From: Mesorhizobium terrae
GTDB taxonomy: Bacteria > Pseudomonadota > Alphaproteobacteria > Rhizobiales > Rhizobiaceae
NCBI RefSeq assembly: GCF_008727715.1
Contig: NZ_CP044218.1
Location: 4,171,501 to 4,235,500, forward strand
Length of the DNA: 64,000 nt
Reading direction: 5' to 3'
The position numbers and the translations under genes are program-made. Positions 36,247 to 45,661 of this stretch are shown here, one piece after another. Below the pieces are notes generated by a model that saw nothing but the letters and a program-made list of their open reading frames with translations, did not search any database and was not told the origin of the DNA. Position 1 is the first letter of the stretch. The number at the start of each line of letters is the position of its first letter.

Positions 36247-36833
36247 ATCGGTCCTCGCCTCAGCCGCTTCTTCCGCAACCAACCTTATCGACTTCATTCT
36301 GTCCATGCCAAGCGGAGGTGGCGCCGAAAACCGAACGATATCCAGTCGGTCATCTGGTGCGTGAATTTTGCCAGAATTGGAAGCCGCGTGTTCCAGCGTC
36401 GTACGGTCGCACTGCATCGATGTCCAAGGCGCGGGAACTGGATGCGGGCGGCTGTTCGTTCTGCTCAGGCACGAGGGTGAGGCTTCTCGAATTAACCGCG
36501 CCTATCGACTCTACCACGAAGGGGATCGTAGGAGCTGGCCACCGCCGGAAGGTCACAGGTTTGCATGTCGCCACGGCTCGCCCAAGGGCGCAGTTGATGT
36601 CCGTCTGAATACCGATGAACGAACGCCATTTGGCCGCAGCTGGACAATTCCTCGTCTACGACGCCAGCCGCGAAAGCCGGATCGCAAATTTTTGTTTTCG
36701 CTTGACTCTTTGAGTGGGGCAGCTGACAAGTGAAAAACATGACTTCTCCAGTAAGGTATTTGCGCGCCGCCGACAGACGATGCGTGGCAGGGGTTGTCTT
36801 GTCTTACAGCGCAAACAAGCATCGAGGACGCTA
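36247..36833. other. ftrA upstream region with an IS3 orfB scrap
   Basis: A gap of about 590 bases. At 36448-36560 one plus frame reads RLFVLLRHEGEASRINRAYR, LYHEG, matching the IS3-family OrfB stretch that reads R-LH-LLRREG---N-KR-YRLYREEG; the rest of that transposase is missing. The final 100 bases should hold the ftrABCD promoter; no convincing Fur, Irr or RirA operator could be named by eye. Confidence 0.45.
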
Positions 36834-37382
36834 ATGAACATGCAATCCATTACAGCGGCGCTTGCACTCGCTCTCCTGACCATGGGGTCCGGCTCGGTTC
36901 TGGCGAAAGAAATCCCGGTGGGCACACCTCACTCCGAGGCCGGCATGGAGATCGGCGCGGTCTATCTTCAGCCCATCGAGATGGAGCCGGAAGGGATGAT
37001 GCGCCCGGCCAAGGATTCCGACGTGCACCTCGAGGCCGACATCAAAGCTGGAAAAGGCAACACGAACGGCTTTGCCGAGGGCGATTGGATGCCCTATCTC
37101 GTCGTCTCCTACGAGCTGACCCACGTCGACAATGGCAACACGCAGAAGGGCGATTTCATGCCCATGGTGGCCAATGACGGGCCGCACTATGGCGACAACG
37201 TGAAGCTCGATGGACCGGGTAAATATAAGCTGAAGCTGACCATTTCCCCGCCTTCAGCCAATATGCACGCGCATTTCGGCCGTCACGTCGACAAGGAGAC
37301 CGGCGTCGGCGAGTGGTTCAAGCCATTCACCGTCGACTACGATTTTGTCTACGCCGGAACCGGCAAGAAAGGCGCGTACTGA
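36834..37382 (+). CDS. ftrA: periplasmic ferrous-iron-binding protein FtrA
   Basis: A 182-residue P19/Tp34-family protein. ATG 36834 has GAGG at 36824-36827 and starts a signal peptide (cleavage near VLA/KE). Copper/iron-ligand motifs of the family are visible: GMEIGAVYLQPIEMEPEGMM, HLEADIKAGKGNTNGFAEGD, YELTHVDNG, PHYGDNVKL and NMHAHFGRHVD. It binds Fe(II) in the periplasm for the FtrC permease. First gene of an operon with ftrB, ftrC and ftrD. Confidence 0.92.
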   Translation: MNMQSITAALALALLTMGSGSVLAKEIPVGTPHSEAGMEIGAVYLQPIEMEPEGMMRPAKDSDVHLEADIKAGKGNTNGFAEGDWMPYLVVSYELTHVDNGNTQKGDFMPMVANDGPHYGDNVKLDGPGKYKLKLTISPPSANMHAHFGRHVDKETGVGEWFKPFTVDYDFVYAGTGKKGAY

Positions 37383-37386
37383 TCCG

Positions 37387-37728
37387 ATGTCGGCGCGCGG
37401 GTGGATCATCGCAGCCCTGGCCGGACTGTGGATTGCATCAGCATCATCGGCCGCGCTGGCCGACGACCCGACCTTCAGGATCGAATTCAGGGACGGCGCC
37501 ATCTCACCGCTTCGCCTAGAGGTGCCCGCCAGGATGCGCATTCGGATCGAGTTGGCAAACATGGGGGATATGCCGGCTGAGTTCGAGAGCCTGGAACTGC
37601 GCAAGGAAAAGGTCGTTGCGCCGCATTCCGAGGCTGTGATGGTCATTCGCACACTCGACCCCGGCGAATACCCCTTTTTCGACGATTTCCACCCCGGCGC
37701 GGCGCCAGCCGTTCTCGTTGCGAAGTAG
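37387..37728 (+). CDS. ftrB: cupredoxin-like protein FtrB
   Basis: A 113-residue exported protein of the EfeO/cupredoxin 1 type, 4 bases after ftrA. The ATG at 37387 begins a signal peptide (GWIIAALAGLWIASASSAAL). The fold is seen as FRIEFRDGAISPLRLEVPAR, ELANMGDMPAEFESLELRKE and LDPGEYPFFDDFHPGA. In FtrABCD systems it may oxidise or pass on iron together with FtrA. Confidence 0.9.
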   Translation: MSARGWIIAALAGLWIASASSAALADDPTFRIEFRDGAISPLRLEVPARMRIRIELANMGDMPAEFESLELRKEKVVAPHSEAVMVIRTLDPGEYPFFDDFHPGAAPAVLVAK

Positions 37729-37735
37729 CTCTGCC

Positions 37736-38572
37736 ATGGGCACGCAAGATTTCAATGTCCTGTTCGTTATCTGGCGAGAGTGCATCGAGGCGCTGCTCGT
37801 CATCGGCATTCTCAATGCTTGGCTCGGGAAGCGCCCTGTCGCCGAACGCCGGTCGGGACGGTTATGGCTGTGGTCCGGGGTTGTCGTCGGTCTGGTGGGA
37901 GCCGTCGCGCTCGCGTTTCTACTTTTGACGGTAGGCGACGCATTGGGTGACGACTCGCAGGAGTATTTCCAGACAGCCATCGTTCTGCTCGCCGCCGCCC
38001 TTATCGTCCAGATGGTATTCTGGATGCGCAGGCATGGCCGCACGCTGAAATCCGAACTCCACGCCTCACTGAGCGAGGTCGCGGACCGGTCGAACTGGTT
38101 TGGCGTGTTCGCCCTGGCAACGCTGGCCGTGCTGCGCGAGGGCAGCGAGGCCGCGGTGTTCCTCTATGGGACCATGGCTGGCGTTTCCGCTTCGAATTTC
38201 GGAGCCGCGATCGCGGCCGTCCTAGGCATCGTCGCCGCGCTTGCCACCTATTGGCTGCTCCAGATCGGCGGCAAGATCCTGTCGTGGCGGACATTCTTCC
38301 GGGTGACCGAGGTGATGCTTCTGTTTCTGGCTGCATCCCTACTCCTCTCAGGCATCGACCATCTGATTTCGCTCGGCCTGTTGCCCTCGCTGTCGGGGCG
38401 ACTATGGGATACCTCGCCGCTGCTACCGGACAGCGGCATGGCGGGTGGCGTCATTTCCGGCCTCACCGGTTACCGCGCCCGCCCTGTGATGATCGAACTG
38501 CTCGCCTTCGCGGCATACTGGACTTTGGTGATATGGTTGCTCAACCGACCCCGTGCAGCCCAGCCGGCTTGA
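37736..38572 (+). CDS. ftrC: FTR1-family iron permease FtrC
   Basis: A 278-residue polytopic membrane protein with about seven helices. The two FTR1 motifs that coordinate iron, R-E-x-x-E, are present: WRECIEALLVIGIL near the N-terminus and LREGSEAAVFLYG in the fourth helix region. It moves iron across the inner membrane, with FtrA as donor. The end of the gene overlaps the start of ftrD by 40 bases. Confidence 0.92.
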   Translation: MGTQDFNVLFVIWRECIEALLVIGILNAWLGKRPVAERRSGRLWLWSGVVVGLVGAVALAFLLLTVGDALGDDSQEYFQTAIVLLAAALIVQMVFWMRRHGRTLKSELHASLSEVADRSNWFGVFALATLAVLREGSEAAVFLYGTMAGVSASNFGAAIAAVLGIVAALATYWLLQIGGKILSWRTFFRVTEVMLLFLAASLLLSGIDHLISLGLLPSLSGRLWDTSPLLPDSGMAGGVISGLTGYRARPVMIELLAFAAYWTLVIWLLNRPRAAQPA

Positions 38573-39966
38573 GCCTTCGGTCGGGCAGCCACGCAAGAGC
38601 CGCTACAAAGCGCGCGGGGGAGTGGCTGCGTGACCATCAGAACGCGATCCGATGGCTTCAATGGATCATCGTTGTGGCCTATGTGCTGCTGTTGATAGTC
38701 CCGGTGCTTGCACCGATGCCGACACGGTTGTCGCACATATGGTCCGACGCTGTGCTGTTTGCCCAGTTCGCGTTCTGGGGCATCTGGTGGCCTTTCGTGC
38801 TGGTCAGCATGGTCCTGGTCGGCCGTTCGTGGTGCGGCCTGTTCTGCCCGGAAGGCGCACTGGCGGAAGCGGTCAGCCGTCACAGCCTAGCCCGAGCCAT
38901 ACCGCGCTGGATGAAGTGGAAAGGCTGGCCATTCGTCGCCTTCGCTTGCACGACCATCTACGGGCAAATGGTTAGCGTCTACCAATATCCGAAACCAGTC
39001 ATCATTGTGCTGGGAGGGTCGACGCTCGCCGCCGTGACCGTCGGCTTCCTATACGGTCGCGACAAGCGAGTGTGGTGTCGCTATCTCTGCCCGGTCAATG
39101 GCGTCTTTGCGTTGCTGTCGAAGCTCGCGCCACTGCATTACCGCGTCGATAAGGCGAACTGGGTCGCATGGCGTCGTGTGCCTGGTGGGCCCACCCCCTT
39201 CGTCAACTGCGCGCCTCTTGTGCCGATCCGTACCATGCAGGGCGGATCGGCCTGTCACATGTGCGGACGCTGCGCCGGGTTCAAACAGGCGGTCGCACTG
39301 GAAATCCGCTCTCCATCGCACGAGATCGTCAATGTCGCCGGCGACGAGCCAAAGCCATGGGAAACGTTCCTGATCGTGTTCGGTCTGATGGGGCTGGCGG
39401 CCGGTGCATTCCAGTGGGCCTCCAGTCCTCTTTACGTGACGGCTCGGCAGCATATCGCCGAATGGCTGGTCGAGCATGCCGGCACCGCGCTCATCGAACC
39501 CCGCCTGCCTTGGTGGATCCTGACCAACTATCCTGACCAGAACGACATGATGACGCCTTTGGACGGCGCCCTCATGATTGCCTATGTGCTGGCGATCGCT
39601 TGCCTGACGACCATGGCCGTCGGCACGGCGCTAGCCTTTGCAACGCGCGCGCTCGGGGCGTTCCAGGCCGCCCCTCTCCATCACCTTGCGCAATGCCTGA
39701 TCCCGATGGCGGGCTGTGGGGTGTTCCTCGGTCTGTCTATGACGACCGTGACGCTGCTGCGCCGCGAAGGCCTGTCGCTCGGCTTCGTTGACGCCGTGCG
39801 AGCCTGTCTCCTGCTCGGCTCCGCCCTATGGTGCCTTTGGCTGGCATGGAAGGTTTCCGCCCGCTATTCCCGCTCCATTGGGCGCAGGCTTGTCGCTATG
39901 GTCGGCATTGCCGCCGCCGTGCTGTTCGGCGCAGGTAACTGGTGGCTGCTGTTCTGGGTTTGGTGA
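38533..39966 (+). CDS. ftrD: polyferredoxin-like membrane protein FtrD
   Basis: A 477-residue membrane protein of the NapH/NosR type. The ATG at 38533 inside ftrC is preferred; a longer frame from 38251 runs antisense-like through ftrC. Cys motifs: SWCGLFCPEGAL and VWCRYLCPVNGV in the membrane region and SACHMCGRCAG for a [4Fe-4S]-type cluster. Many helices flank them. It is thought to supply or remove electrons during Fe(II) transport. Last gene of the ftr operon. Confidence 0.9.
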   Translation: MVAQPTPCSPAGLSLRSGSHARAATKRAGEWLRDHQNAIRWLQWIIVVAYVLLLIVPVLAPMPTRLSHIWSDAVLFAQFAFWGIWWPFVLVSMVLVGRSWCGLFCPEGALAEAVSRHSLARAIPRWMKWKGWPFVAFACTTIYGQMVSVYQYPKPVIIVLGGSTLAAVTVGFLYGRDKRVWCRYLCPVNGVFALLSKLAPLHYRVDKANWVAWRRVPGGPTPFVNCAPLVPIRTMQGGSACHMCGRCAGFKQAVALEIRSPSHEIVNVAGDEPKPWETFLIVFGLMGLAAGAFQWASSPLYVTARQHIAEWLVEHAGTALIEPRLPWWILTNYPDQNDMMTPLDGALMIAYVLAIACLTTMAVGTALAFATRALGAFQAAPLHHLAQCLIPMAGCGVFLGLSMTTVTLLRREGLSLGFVDAVRACLLLGSALWCLWLAWKVSARYSRSIGRRLVAMVGIAAAVLFGAGNWWLLFWVW

Positions 39967-40104
39967 GTCTGCTTAAGCTTCGAGACGAGGTAAAATTCGT
40001 CGCTCAGGCGCTGACAACTCCGGTTTCCTCGCGGAACCGTCGCCACGATTTCGCAAAACTGTCATCCGCAGCCGCTAGGGCTTGCCGGCATCACGGGGCT
40101 GGCG

Positions 40105-41202
40105 ATGTCGGGCATCACAGGTCAATTTGCCGGGACGGCAGCCATCGAGCTGCGCGCGCTTGCGTTCTCCTATGGCGAAACAGCGATCCTACGCAATATC
40201 GGCCTCGACCTCGAGCGCGGCCGCACCCTGGCGCTGTTGGGGCCTTCGGGCTGTGGCAAGACCACGCTTCTGCGTCTACTCGCCGGGCTACTCGCCCCGA
40301 CTATAGGGACGATCTCGATCGGCGGGCGGTTGATGGCCGATGCAAACGCCAGGCTGTTCGTGCCTCCGGAACGGCGCGGGCTCGGCATGGTGTTCCAAGA
40401 CTATGCGCTCTGGCCGCATATGAGCGTGGCTGGCAATGTCGCCTTTCCGCTGGAGATGGCGGGCCTTGGTCGGGCCGAGATTGAGCACCGCGTCATGGCT
40501 GTGCTTGACCGTGTCGGTCTTGCCCCGCTAGCAGCGCGCGGACCGGGCGACCTGTCCGGCGGCCAGCAACAACGTGTTGCGATAGCTCGCGCTATCGTTG
40601 GCGAACCGGGGCTGCTGTTGTTCGACGAACCGCTGTCCAACCTCGACCGCGAGCTGCGTGAGGCACTTGCGGTCGATCTCGCCGCGCTTCTTTCCGATCT
40701 TGGTGTCAGCGCCGTCTATGTCACCCACGACCAGGGCGAGGCCTTCACCATCGCAGACCAGGTCGCCGTCATGCGGGGCGGTGCGATCATCCAGTGCGCC
40801 GAACCGCAGACGCTGGTCTCCGCCCCTGCCAGCGTCGAGGTAGCGGAATTCCTGAAGCTCGGCACGGTGGTCGAGGCCGAGCGACAGGCAGACGGTGCAT
40901 GGCAACTTTGCGGCACCGGCATCCATTTGGCGCCAGGATCGGAAGGTCCGGCTGCAGCCGCCCGCGCGCGCATCATGCTGGGCCGCAAGGCGATCGATGT
41001 GCTTGCCCCGGAGGCGGCAGATGCAAACGGCCAAGTGGTACGCGCGCTGTTCCGCGGCGATTCCTATGCACTGTCGGTTGCGCTTGGCGAAGGGGCTGCG
41101 CGCGTCGTGGTCGAAACCGTCAGCGGATTGCGCCGCACCGTCGGCGAGAAGGTCGGGCTCGCCATCGAGCCCGGGGGACTTCGCTGGTTTCCGGCGAATT
41201 GA
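40105..41202 (+). CDS. ABC transporter ATPase, Fe(III)/FbpC type
   Basis: A 365-residue ATPase with Walker A (GPSGCGKTTLLRLLAG), signature (LSGGQQQRVAIARAIV), Walker B (LLLFDEPLSNLDREL) and a switch His (VYVTHDQGEAFTIADQ). The C-terminal ~130 residues form a TOBE-like regulatory domain. Gene order ATPase, binding protein, permease and a position directly after ftrABCD suggest import of oxidised iron, complementing the ferrous system. Confidence 0.85.
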   Translation: MSGITGQFAGTAAIELRALAFSYGETAILRNIGLDLERGRTLALLGPSGCGKTTLLRLLAGLLAPTIGTISIGGRLMADANARLFVPPERRGLGMVFQDYALWPHMSVAGNVAFPLEMAGLGRAEIEHRVMAVLDRVGLAPLAARGPGDLSGGQQQRVAIARAIVGEPGLLLFDEPLSNLDRELREALAVDLAALLSDLGVSAVYVTHDQGEAFTIADQVAVMRGGAIIQCAEPQTLVSAPASVEVAEFLKLGTVVEAERQADGAWQLCGTGIHLAPGSEGPAAAARARIMLGRKAIDVLAPEAADANGQVVRALFRGDSYALSVALGEGAARVVVETVSGLRRTVGEKVGLAIEPGGLRWFPAN

Positions 41203-41222
41203 CAAGGAAAGGAACGAACCTG

Positions 41223-42176
41223 ATGCGCATTTCCCTTTTTGTGATGTCGACCTTGGCGGGCTTGGCGCTTTCTGCTTCGACAGCGCTGGCCGACATTACA
41301 GTCTACACGGCTGGCCCGGCCAAGCTGATCGAAGATCTCGCCGCTGGCTTCACCGCCAGCACCGGCGTGAAGGTCAATATCTTCCAGGCCACCACCGGCA
41401 AGGTCATGGCCCGTATCGAATCGGAGGCCGCCAATCCGGTCGTCGACGTGTTGATCTCAGCCTCCTGGGACACGGCCACCGACTTCGCCAAGCGCGGCTG
41501 GTTGGTGCCCTATACCAGCCCGAACGCAACCTCAGTGCCCGATTTCCTGAAGTCCGACACCGCGGTTGCCCAAGGGGTCTCAGCGCTCGCTATCGCCTGG
41601 AACCCCAAGAGCGGCACGCCGAAGCCGGCCGATTGGAGCGACCTTGCCAAGGCAGACTACAAGGATCTGGTCAACATCCCTGACCCGGCACAGTCCGGCT
41701 CGTCCTTCGAGCTGACTGCCGCGCTTGAGGCCGAGAGCGGCTGGAAACTGTTTGAGGCGCTGAAAGGCAATGGGGCTGCCGTTGCCGGCGCCAATGCAGA
41801 GGCTCTTAATCCCGTGCTGCAGGGTGCCAAGGCTGCTGTCTTCGGCGCCGTCGACTACATCTCGCTCGCCGGCCGCAAGAAGGGCGAATCGATCGAAGTC
41901 ATCTTCCCGGCTTCCGGCACGGTGATCGCACCACGGCCGATGATGATCCTCAACTGGTCGAAGCAGCAAGACGACGCCAAGCGCTTCGTCGACTATGTTC
42001 TGTCCGATGAAGGCCAGACCAAGGTTGCCGCCATCGAGCTGATGCCGGCGCGCGCCGACATTAAAGCCGACCGACCGCTCGTCGGTGACCTCAAGGTGCT
42101 GAAGATCGACACCGACGCCGTCTACTCCAAGCGCAAGGACACGCTGGCCAAGTTCAACGCCATCTTCGCCAACTAG
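41223..42176 (+). CDS. periplasmic substrate-binding protein, FbpA-like
   Basis: A 317-residue protein; AAGGAAAGG precedes the ATG. Signal peptide cleavage near TALA/DI. The mature part matches type 2 periplasmic binding proteins of the iron/2-aminoethylphosphonate/thiamine group: DITVYTAGPAKLIEDLAAGF, DVLISASWDTATDFAKRGW, VNIPDPAQSGSSFELTAALE. The tandem Tyr iron-ligand pair of classical FbpA was not seen near the C-terminus, so the ligand may be an iron chelate or another compound. Confidence 0.8.
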   Translation: MRISLFVMSTLAGLALSASTALADITVYTAGPAKLIEDLAAGFTASTGVKVNIFQATTGKVMARIESEAANPVVDVLISASWDTATDFAKRGWLVPYTSPNATSVPDFLKSDTAVAQGVSALAIAWNPKSGTPKPADWSDLAKADYKDLVNIPDPAQSGSSFELTAALEAESGWKLFEALKGNGAAVAGANAEALNPVLQGAKAAVFGAVDYISLAGRKKGESIEVIFPASGTVIAPRPMMILNWSKQQDDAKRFVDYVLSDEGQTKVAAIELMPARADIKADRPLVGDLKVLKIDTDAVYSKRKDTLAKFNAIFAN

Positions 42177-42185
42177 GTTAAGGCG

Positions 42186-43958
42186 ATGGGGACGATGGAA
42201 GTGGCGCGGTCTGCCGAGGATGGCGGGGCGATCGCTTTCTCGTCCCCCGACCTCCCCGGGTCGAGGAAAGCGCGCAGGGGATTACGGTCGGGCGGTACCT
42301 CGCCGGCCATGTGGGTGGCCGCAGCCGGACTTGTCTTGGTCGTGGTGGTGCCCTTCACCTTCGTTATCCTGCAGGCCATTTTTCCGGAACTGGGGCGCGG
42401 CTCGCTCGCAGCGCCGTTCTCCGCATTGGCGCCGACCCTGTCCGATCCGGCCTTGCTGCGGCTGGCGCTGAACACGGTGGGGCTCGGCATCGCCGTAGCC
42501 GTATTCTCGTCGCTCATCGCGGTGCCGCTTGCCTTGTTCCGCGCCTGGTTCCTCGTGCCGGGCGCGGTGGTGTGGGACGCGCTGATGCTCGTGCCATTCA
42601 TGATCCCGCCCTATATCGCTACGCTCGGCTGGATCATGACGTTGCAGCCACGCGGCTACCTGCAGCAGCTTACCGGTTTCAATCTCGCTGCCTTCCTGTT
42701 CTCCGTCCCTGGCATGGCCTTCGTCATGTCGCTAAATTGCTTTCCCGTCGTCTATTTCGCCATGACGCGAACGCTTGCCGCCGTTGGCGCGCGATATGCC
42801 GATGTCGGGCGCGTTTTCGGCGCCTCGCCCTGGCAGGCCTTCTGGCGCATCACATTGCCGCTTTCGCTCCCCGGTCTGGCGGCAAGCCTGCTGTTGGTCT
42901 TCGCCATGGCGATCGAGGAATATGGCACGCCGGCGGCGCTCGGCCACCGCATCGGTTTCACCGTGCTGGTGACGGAGATCGAGCTACGCGTCTCGGATTG
43001 GCCGGTCGACCTATCTGGCGCCTCTATTATAGCGCTGGTTTTGGTCCTGCTGTCGTTCTCGGCTTTCCTCGTGCAGCGGCGCCTATTGTCGGCCAGGAAC
43101 TTCCAGACCGTGAGCGGCAAGCCGCAAGCCATAGTCAAGCGGCCGCTGGGCTTGCTCGCAGTGCCGGTGCTCGCGCTGTTTGCGCTGGTCGCCTTCATTG
43201 CTGCCGGCGCACCGCTTCTAGCCATCCTTGCCACCGCGCTGTCACGCACCATTTCCGGCGGCCTCGCGCCGGATAACCTGACGCTGCAGAATTTCACTAA
43301 CATCTGGGAAGACGGCGCCGGCGCGCTCAAGGCTCTTTCGCTGTCCCTCTCGCTCGGCGTTGCCACGGCGTTGGTCACCGGCCTGCTCGGTGCGATTGCC
43401 TCATATATCGTGGTCAAGACGAAGGTGCGCGGCCGCTTTGTGCTCGATATGCTCACCGTCATCCCCAATGCACTTCCCGGCGTCGTCGTGGCGGTGGGGC
43501 TAATCCTTGCCTGGAACCAGCCGTGGCTACCCATCACGCCCTACAACACCTCGCTGATACTGCTGCTCGCCTATTGCTGCATCCTGCTGCCGCAACCGGT
43601 GCGTTACACCACTGCGGCTTTTCACCAGATCGCCGACAATCTCGAAGCTGCGGCGCGGGTAGCCGGCGCTTCGAGCGCGGTGGCATTCCGGCGTATCCTG
43701 CTGCCGCTGATCCTGCCCAATCTCGTCGCCTCGATGCTGTTCGTCTTCGCTGTTGCCACACGCGAACTGGTGGCCTCGCTGCTGGTGGCGCCGGTCGGCG
43801 TGCACACCGTGGCCAGCTTCATCTGGCGACAGTTCGAGCAGGGCTCGGTCGGCCTCGGCATGGCAATGGCCTTCGTCGCCATCATCCTCACCGCGCTGAT
43901 CCCATTCCTGGTGCTTTCAGCCCTCCGGCGCTTCGCCATGCGCCAAGATGTGCTGTGA
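42186..43958 (+). CDS. ABC permease, FbpB-like fused double domain
   Basis: A 590-residue integral membrane protein with about twelve helices made of two permease halves. Each half shows the EAA-like coupling loop: ARYADVGRVFGASPWQAFWR, then ITLPLSLPG, in the first and LEAAARVAGASSAVAFRRIL, then LPLILPN, in the second. Fused FbpB-type permeases are typical of Fe(III) and related transporters. It follows the binding protein by 9 bases. Confidence 0.88.
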   Translation: MGTMEVARSAEDGGAIAFSSPDLPGSRKARRGLRSGGTSPAMWVAAAGLVLVVVVPFTFVILQAIFPELGRGSLAAPFSALAPTLSDPALLRLALNTVGLGIAVAVFSSLIAVPLALFRAWFLVPGAVVWDALMLVPFMIPPYIATLGWIMTLQPRGYLQQLTGFNLAAFLFSVPGMAFVMSLNCFPVVYFAMTRTLAAVGARYADVGRVFGASPWQAFWRITLPLSLPGLAASLLLVFAMAIEEYGTPAALGHRIGFTVLVTEIELRVSDWPVDLSGASIIALVLVLLSFSAFLVQRRLLSARNFQTVSGKPQAIVKRPLGLLAVPVLALFALVAFIAAGAPLLAILATALSRTISGGLAPDNLTLQNFTNIWEDGAGALKALSLSLSLGVATALVTGLLGAIASYIVVKTKVRGRFVLDMLTVIPNALPGVVVAVGLILAWNQPWLPITPYNTSLILLLAYCCILLPQPVRYTTAAFHQIADNLEAAARVAGASSAVAFRRILLPLILPNLVASMLFVFAVATRELVASLLVAPVGVHTVASFIWRQFEQGSVGLGMAMAFVAIILTALIPFLVLSALRRFAMRQDVL

Positions 43959-44478
43959 GCCGGGCCGAGAGTCGCCTCGAAGTCATCAAGATCGCGAAAC
44001 GAACCGGCTCACCTCCGGCGGTATCGCCGAGGCTGGCCAGCGCTATCGATTCACCGCCAACCGGCATTATCGGCAGGTGTCCGGCTTCAAGCGCAGAAGG
44101 CTCCAATTTTTTTGCGTCGGAACCTGTTCCTTTTTTTGCAAAGGGCAAGCAGTTCGCCGAGAGCCGCTTCGTCGGGCGTCTCGCCTGTCACAATCCGGCG
44201 CAGGGCATCCCTTTTGCCAGAGCGGGCGATCGACCGACCAGTCTAGGATGGTTCCAGTACGGTTTTGTTGGTCTGCTTGTTCGCCCCATTGCCCCCAACC
44301 ACGTGACCGTTTCCCTCAGTGTCCGTTCTAAAAAGAAGTAAGTGATTTCAGCGGATTGTGGTTCTGTCGGATTGCTGAGATTCGACGGAGATCATGATGC
44401 CCTGGACTGAAACCACTCGCCGCCCCTATGAACGGCGCTGCCCGCGCTACGCAAGCGACCTGACAGATGGGTAGTGTC
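43959..44478. other. intergenic, no supported gene
   Basis: About 520 bases after the permease gene. Open frames are short and unconvincing on both strands; no transposase or RNA signature found. Confidence 0.35.
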
Positions 44479-44745
44479 TCAGTTTGAAATTTCTGGCAGC
44501 TTCGGCCGAATCTCGCCGATGGCATCAACGATGGCGTCGGCAGCTTCGCAGTCGAGCGCGATTTCTAACAGACCCGTTGTTGTCTTGATAGAGAGAATGC
44601 CGAGCGGACCCCTTTCATCCTCGATCGTACCGATGTGGATTTCGGTCGGCACGAAAGGCGGGGCCTTTTTCGTCGGGATCACTAGGTTACTCGCGTCACT
44701 GAGGCGACTTCGACAATCGCGCAACCCAGTGTCACATTCAAGCAA
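44479..44745 (-). CDS. small hypothetical protein
   Basis: An 88-residue frame whose second half has protein-like composition (TEIHIGTIEDERGPLGILSI, LLEIALDCEAADAIVDAIGE), predicted as beta strands plus one amphipathic helix. The start is uncertain; the first 20 residues look less convincing and a later start may be used. No function recognised. Confidence 0.45.
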   Translation of the reverse strand: MLECDTGLRDCRSRLSDASNLVIPTKKAPPFVPTEIHIGTIEDERGPLGILSIKTTTGLLEIALDCEAADAIVDAIGEIRPKLPEISN

Positions 44746-45661
44746 CCTTAGGCGGCTACACGCTTTTTATAAGGGCCGCGCTTCCCCAGCTTCGGCGCGA
44801 CGGCGTCCATATCGCAAACTTTCGCATGCTCACCCGAATGCTAGCAAGAGCCTGACAAGTGCAGGTCTTTCTGATTCAGACATTAACAGCATAACCAAGT
44901 GCGTCCTCAATTCGATTTGCGGCGAGGGCGCTAACTAAAAGTTCATGCCCCTCGTCGAAATTGGAGCTGCGGCCATGTATTCTGTTCCGCCTCGGGCAAT
45001 AGGGACCCGCTCCGTTGGCGAGCGGGTCCTTGTCTTTGTAACGGTGCCTTTGAATCGGTAGCCGCAATGAACTGGGTGTTGGTGAGCGAGTCGGCTTGCG
45101 AGGCAAGCAAACGGCCCGCACTAACCGTGAAGCATCCAGTCCATTGGATGCCATGTGCATGCGCCCAGTAGTGAGTAGCGATTTTGGCGCTTCACGAATC
45201 GCGAGCACGACCACATTCGAGGCGACGTGCTCGAAACCGCATGCTCCGGTGCTCCTCGGTTACGTCGTCATCTGGGATGACCATTTTGCGCCAGAAGCCG
45301 TCGTGCACTCAAGGAGGCGAACCCCGGACTGAAGACCGTCAGCAGGCAGTCAGCGTTCTAAATTTAGGTATCTCTTCGCCGCTACAAGGTGAAGATAGTC
45401 AGAGCCATATTTGTCCGCTGATCGCCACACCTGGGCTGGCCTGCTTTTACTCCACCCCAATGGCCGGGTTTTGCTCCGCCGTTGACACTGGGATGATGGC
45501 GACGGAAAATCGTCAGCCTAAGTTAGGGCTGCCGCCGCCAACGTCGACTATTTTTCTAAACGCATTACGACGTCTGTCGGTTACTGAACCGCCGAGTTTT
45601 GACTGAGGTGGATAGATGTGCGCTCGCCTTATGACCAAATTCTGTCGCTGTGGAGAGCAAG
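44746..45661. other. intergenic with a terminator-like hairpin
   Basis: About 900 bases with no supported gene. At 45003-45029 a perfect 10-base-pair stem (GGACCCGCTC / GAGCGGGTCC, loop CGTTGGC) followed by TTGTCTTT forms a likely Rho-independent terminator or transcript-end hairpin on the plus strand, hinting that a small RNA or lost gene ended here. Confidence 0.45.

Noticed and set aside
38251-38533. Longer start for FtrD
   Set aside because: The upstream part runs out of frame through ftrC and is Arg/Pro-rich; the family start fits 38533.
42752-43537. 261-codon minus-strand frame opposite the FbpB-like permease
   Set aside because: Ser/Thr/Arg-rich shadow of a membrane protein gene.
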